This document shows, piece after piece, positions 61,892 through 64,000 of a stretch of 64,000 bases of DNA. This DNA is from Allolucifera butyrica (GTDB lineage: Bacteria; Bacillota; Negativicutes; Sporomusales; UPPP01): positions 28,634 through 92,633 of the forward strand of contig NZ_UPPP01000065.1 of assembly GCF_900476375.1 (NCBI RefSeq), read 5' to 3'. The notes under the pieces were generated by a model. The model saw only the letters and a program-made list of their open reading frames with translations. It was not told where the DNA came from and did no database searches. The translations under genes and the position numbers were made by a program. Each line of letters opens with the position of its first letter. The first letter of the stretch is position 1.

Positions 61892-61987
61892 TTTCGAGTT
61901 CTCTCCCTTTATAAATGTTGTTGCGGAATAGCTGCCAATTCTACTACGCATAATTCACCTACCTTAAATATTCCGCTTGAAATATTC

Positions 61988-62021
61988 GCAATTTGTGAAA
62001 AATAAATTTTTCACAAATTGA
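61988..62021. promoter_or_regulatory. AT-rich perfect inverted repeat upstream of the outer-membrane protein
   Basis: CAATTTGTGAAAAA / TTTTTCACAAATTG (14 of 14 paired) with the loop TAAA, about 100 bases before the start codon. A repressor or activator site, or a terminator for a former upstream gene. Confidence 0.5.
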
Positions 62022-62104
62022 CCTTTTTTAATTCTATAGTTTTTATAAATTCCCTTTAACTTTTCCAATCAAATTCTAATAATTTCAATAAAATTGAAAA
62101 CTCG

Positions 62105-63083
62105 TGGGGTCAGGCTTGAGTTATATTAAAATTGACTTATTTTTCATTTTGACCGCCCATCAATTGTTGGCAAATTCTTGTTATATTGGCTGGATCAATT
62201 TGAAGAAGTTTTGCCATTTCCCTCCTAGTCATTAGATTTCTCTCTATCGCCTCATAAATTAACCGTTTTCTAGCTGCTACCACTTGCCGTATTCGACACT
62301 TCCCTACCAGTTGTTCTTGACTTACCTGTTCCTCTCTAACTATCTTCCATACTAATTGATTCCAGGTTAACTCCGGCTGTATTTTCTTATTTTCTTCTTT
62401 TTGATTAATTATTTCATCTTTTTTCTCTTGTTCACTTTCCGGTTTATGTTCCGGTTTATCAATAATACACCCCACTAAATCAAAGTAATGCTCAATTGCC
62501 TTTTCTACATTAGAACTCAGCGTCCGTAATATAAAATCTACATTTACTAATCCATTCGCTTTTTTAACATAGGAATGGTGGCTACTCCATCTATAGTCAA
62601 TCCCTCCCTGTATATTTGCTCTAACTGGGTTTTGATGAATGTAGCATATAAGAGTTATTAAATAGCTTTCTTTCTCACACAAAAATGCCTTATAACGCTG
62701 TTCAAATACATGTCCACTATGTTTCTGCCGCCAATTATAGTATTGCGTATATCTTTGCTGAACCCCTTGCATTATTTTGGCTAATGGAATTCTTCCAACC
62801 TGCAACAACAAGTGCACATGATTATCCATCACGACATAAGCATATAACTGAAAACCATATCGTTCTTTGTAATTTGAAATAATCTCTAGATATTTTTGTT
62901 TTTCTTCATCTGTTCCAAATACACTTGCTCTGTTATTTCCCCTAGCTATTACATGATACACTGCACCTTCATAATGTACTCTTGGCTTTCTGGCCATGGT
63001 TTTCTTTCACCCGCTACTTTTATTTTCAGCTTAACAAATCGTTTTAATAAGTCAATCATTATAATAACTCAAGCCTGACCCCA
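62105..63083. mobile_element. REP-associated tyrosine transposase (RAYT) element
   Basis: 979 bases bounded by perfect 20-base inverted ends, TGGGGTCAGGCTTGAGTTAT (62105-62124) and its complement (63064-63083). It contains one transposase gene. GGGGTCAGG-type ends are common in RAYT elements. Its right end overlaps the end of the haemagglutinin fragment and supplies that frame with a stop codon. No target duplication was found by eye. Confidence 0.85.
62137..62997 (-). CDS. REP-associated tyrosine transposase (Y1_Tnp)
   Basis: 286 residues. IS200/IS605-like HUH enzyme: the HUH pair is in MDNHVHLLLQV (about 57-67), and the catalytic Tyr is probably in QQRYTQYYNW. AVYHVIARGNNR at the N-terminus and YIHQNPVRANI at about 120 are RAYT signatures. 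The C-terminal about 60 residues (TWNQLVWKIVREEQVSQEQL; RREMAKLLQIDPANITRICQ) form a DnaA-like helix-turn-helix. The ORF is intact, so the element may be functional. Confidence 0.9.
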   Translation of the reverse strand: MARKPRVHYEGAVYHVIARGNNRASVFGTDEEKQKYLEIISNYKERYGFQLYAYVVMDNHVHLLLQVGRIPLAKIMQGVQQRYTQYYNWRQKHSGHVFEQRYKAFLCEKESYLITLICYIHQNPVRANIQGGIDYRWSSHHSYVKKANGLVNVDFILRTLSSNVEKAIEHYFDLVGCIIDKPEHKPESEQEKKDEIINQKEENKKIQPELTWNQLVWKIVREEQVSQEQLVGKCRIRQVVAARKRLIYEAIERNLMTRREMAKLLQIDPANITRICQQLMGGQNEK

Positions 63084-63642
63084 TAAGCCTTGCTGCAGGG
63101 TATGGTCTTTCACCGCCGCAAGATTTATGTTGCCGCCGGCGGCCAGGGTCAGATCCGTACCGGCCTTGACCTGGGCGCCGCTTAAGGTGGCGTCTTTTTG
63201 GGCGACCAGCGTCGCACTGCCGCCGGCCTGAATGTTACTGGTGATATTCTTGGTCGTATCATAGGTATAGTATCCGGTCGCAATCCGTTCGTTGGCCGCC
63301 TGACTGCCTACTTGCAGGTTCTGCCCGGCGTTTAGCGCAAGGTCCTGCCCGGCCGTCAGATTCGCGCCGGTAACCTTAATATCACGGCCCGCCTGGATGC
63401 TGAGACTGCCTTGGGCCGAGATATTCGCCTGCTGATTCACCAGGGTGGTAGACAATTGTCCCAGGTTCACGCCGGAAACAACCGTTTCGTTGGCAATATC
63501 CTGCCCGGCTGTGATTTGGGCCAGATTGCCGCCGTCGATCGTGCCGCCGCGGTTGACGATATTCGCGGCACTGACCTGCAGACTGTTATCCGCTTTGATC
63601 GTCCCCATATTGGTCAAATCGCCGCTGGCTACGAAGAGTCAA
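63069..63642 (-). pseudogene. filamentous haemagglutinin / CdiA-like protein fragment
   Basis: About 185 codons of a two-partner-secretion type adhesin. The repeats are beta-helix-like: VNRGGTIDGGNLAQITAGQD, NISAQGSLSIQAGRDIKVTG, LTAGQDLALNAGQNLQVGSQ, ATLVAQKDATLSGAQVKAGT. The C-terminal end was replaced by the RAYT element, which gives the TGA stop within its inverted end. The upstream part is interrupted by a group II intron. Nothing on the far side of the RAYT element continues the gene, so it is truncated. A TTG at 63617 is the only internal start. Confidence 0.8.
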
Positions 63643-64000
63643 GTCGAGTAGAAACGCGCCTTGCGACGCGCAACCCTCACAGAACCGGACTTGCCCTATT
63701 AAGGCATCCGGCTCTTCATAGCAGCATTTACTTACGTCTAGCCATAGATATTTACATAGATTCTCGCGTTAACTAGCGGGAATCTCTCCTCGAGTTTTGC
63801 AAATCCTTCCCAAGTCAGGCTGTTCTTTTGGCTTCTACGATTGAGCACTTCAAGTATCTTGCGCCGTATGCGGTATCCAAACGCATGAATTCCGTTGCTG
63901 TTGTCGGTCACCCCATAGTAGCGGTAGTGCCCAGCCAGCTTGGCATTTATCTGCTTGATTAAGTCTCCTATCTCAGTGTGCATATTTTGATAGAGCCATT
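63643..64000 (-). mobile_element. group II intron, 3' part
   Basis: The 34-base domain V hairpin lies at 63681-63714 (GAGCCGGATGCCTTAATAGG on the minus strand, with the AGC catalytic triad), followed by a domain VI-type stem and the ending TCTACTCGAC near 63643. Its maturase gene occupies most of the remainder and runs off the window. The insertion point is in the haemagglutinin gene; the exact 3' splice site could be a few bases either side. Confidence 0.82.
63738..64000 (-). CDS. ltrA: group II intron reverse transcriptase/maturase, C-terminus
   Basis: About 87 residues visible; the frame is open past the window edge. GHYRYYGVTDNSNGIHAFGY and then RRKILEVLNRRSQKNSLTWE, ending RIYVNIYG, are typical of the C-terminal group II maturase region (LtrA family). 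Needed for splicing and retrohoming. Only the C-terminus can be judged here. Confidence 0.88.
   Translation of the reverse strand, partial: WLYQNMHTEIGDLIKQINAKLAGHYRYYGVTDNSNGIHAFGYRIRRKILEVLNRRSQKNSLTWEGFAKLEERFPLVNARIYVNIYG

Noticed and set aside
1..64000. CRISPR array or tRNA/rRNA genes
   Set aside because: No regularly spaced repeats, CCA-ended cloverleaf sequences or rRNA motifs were noticed by eye; a tool-based scan could still find a single tRNA.

Overview
This window looks like the chromosome of an endospore-forming Firmicute with a Gram-negative envelope, most likely Negativicutes, family Sporomusaceae. The evidence is the combination of spore genes (yabG, two SPOCS/DUF3794 proteins, ricT/yaaT) with an outer-membrane beta-barrel protein and a filamentous-haemagglutinin fragment. 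The genus cannot be fixed from the sequence alone. No rRNA, tRNA or CRISPR array was seen. Almost all genes are on the minus strand.

Layout. 1-12.5 kb holds accessory housekeeping genes: cyanophycinase (cut by the window edge), an L,D-transpeptidase, a HipA-like kinase, a membrane Clp-fold serine protease, two SPOCS proteins, a YitT protein, an orphan LivJ-type binding protein, MenA, two small unknown proteins, a CAP-domain protein, YabG and a glycosyltransferase. 12.5-25 kb is the conserved block found near oriC in Bacillus: ksgA, rnmV, yabE, tatD, metG, abrB (opposite strand), rsmI, trmN6/yabB, ricT/yaaT, holB, yaaR, tmk and an Orn/Lys/Arg decarboxylase. 25-34 kb is an L-rhamnose regulon: a sugar ABC transporter, rhaI, a LacI-type regulator and rhaB. 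Three near-identical operators lie just downstream of the -10 boxes of the rhaI operon, the lacI-type gene and rhaB. rhaD and fucO, next to a divergent DeoR-type regulator, follow at 39.6-42.7 kb, after a DUF192 gene and sbcC/sbcD.

42.8-50.7 kb is the least familiar part. A GntR/FCD regulator, a glycyl radical enzyme and its radical-SAM activase are followed by a second operon of two M20 metallopeptidase paralogues flanking YjiH and YjiG membrane proteins. The glycyl radical enzyme has an uncommon C-V-V-P-H active-site loop. Long perfect palindromes and a shared 13-mer link the promoters.

50.9-57 kb is a partial Tad/Flp pilus locus: TadB-type protein, Flp pilin, TadE, two TadG-like paralogues, TadA ATPase and TadC-type protein. 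It has no visible secretin, CpaB, TadZ or prepilin peptidase. 57.3-61 kb is a three-subunit molybdenum hydroxylase. 61-64 kb is an outer-membrane protein gene next to mobile-element debris: a REP-associated tyrosine transposase with 20-bp inverted ends has truncated a haemagglutinin gene that also carries the 3' end of a group II intron running off the window.

Between genes there is a dispersed, modular family of small GC-rich hairpins (about nine copies), one of them inside the rhaB leader, and a separate long inverted-repeat element at 56965-57088.
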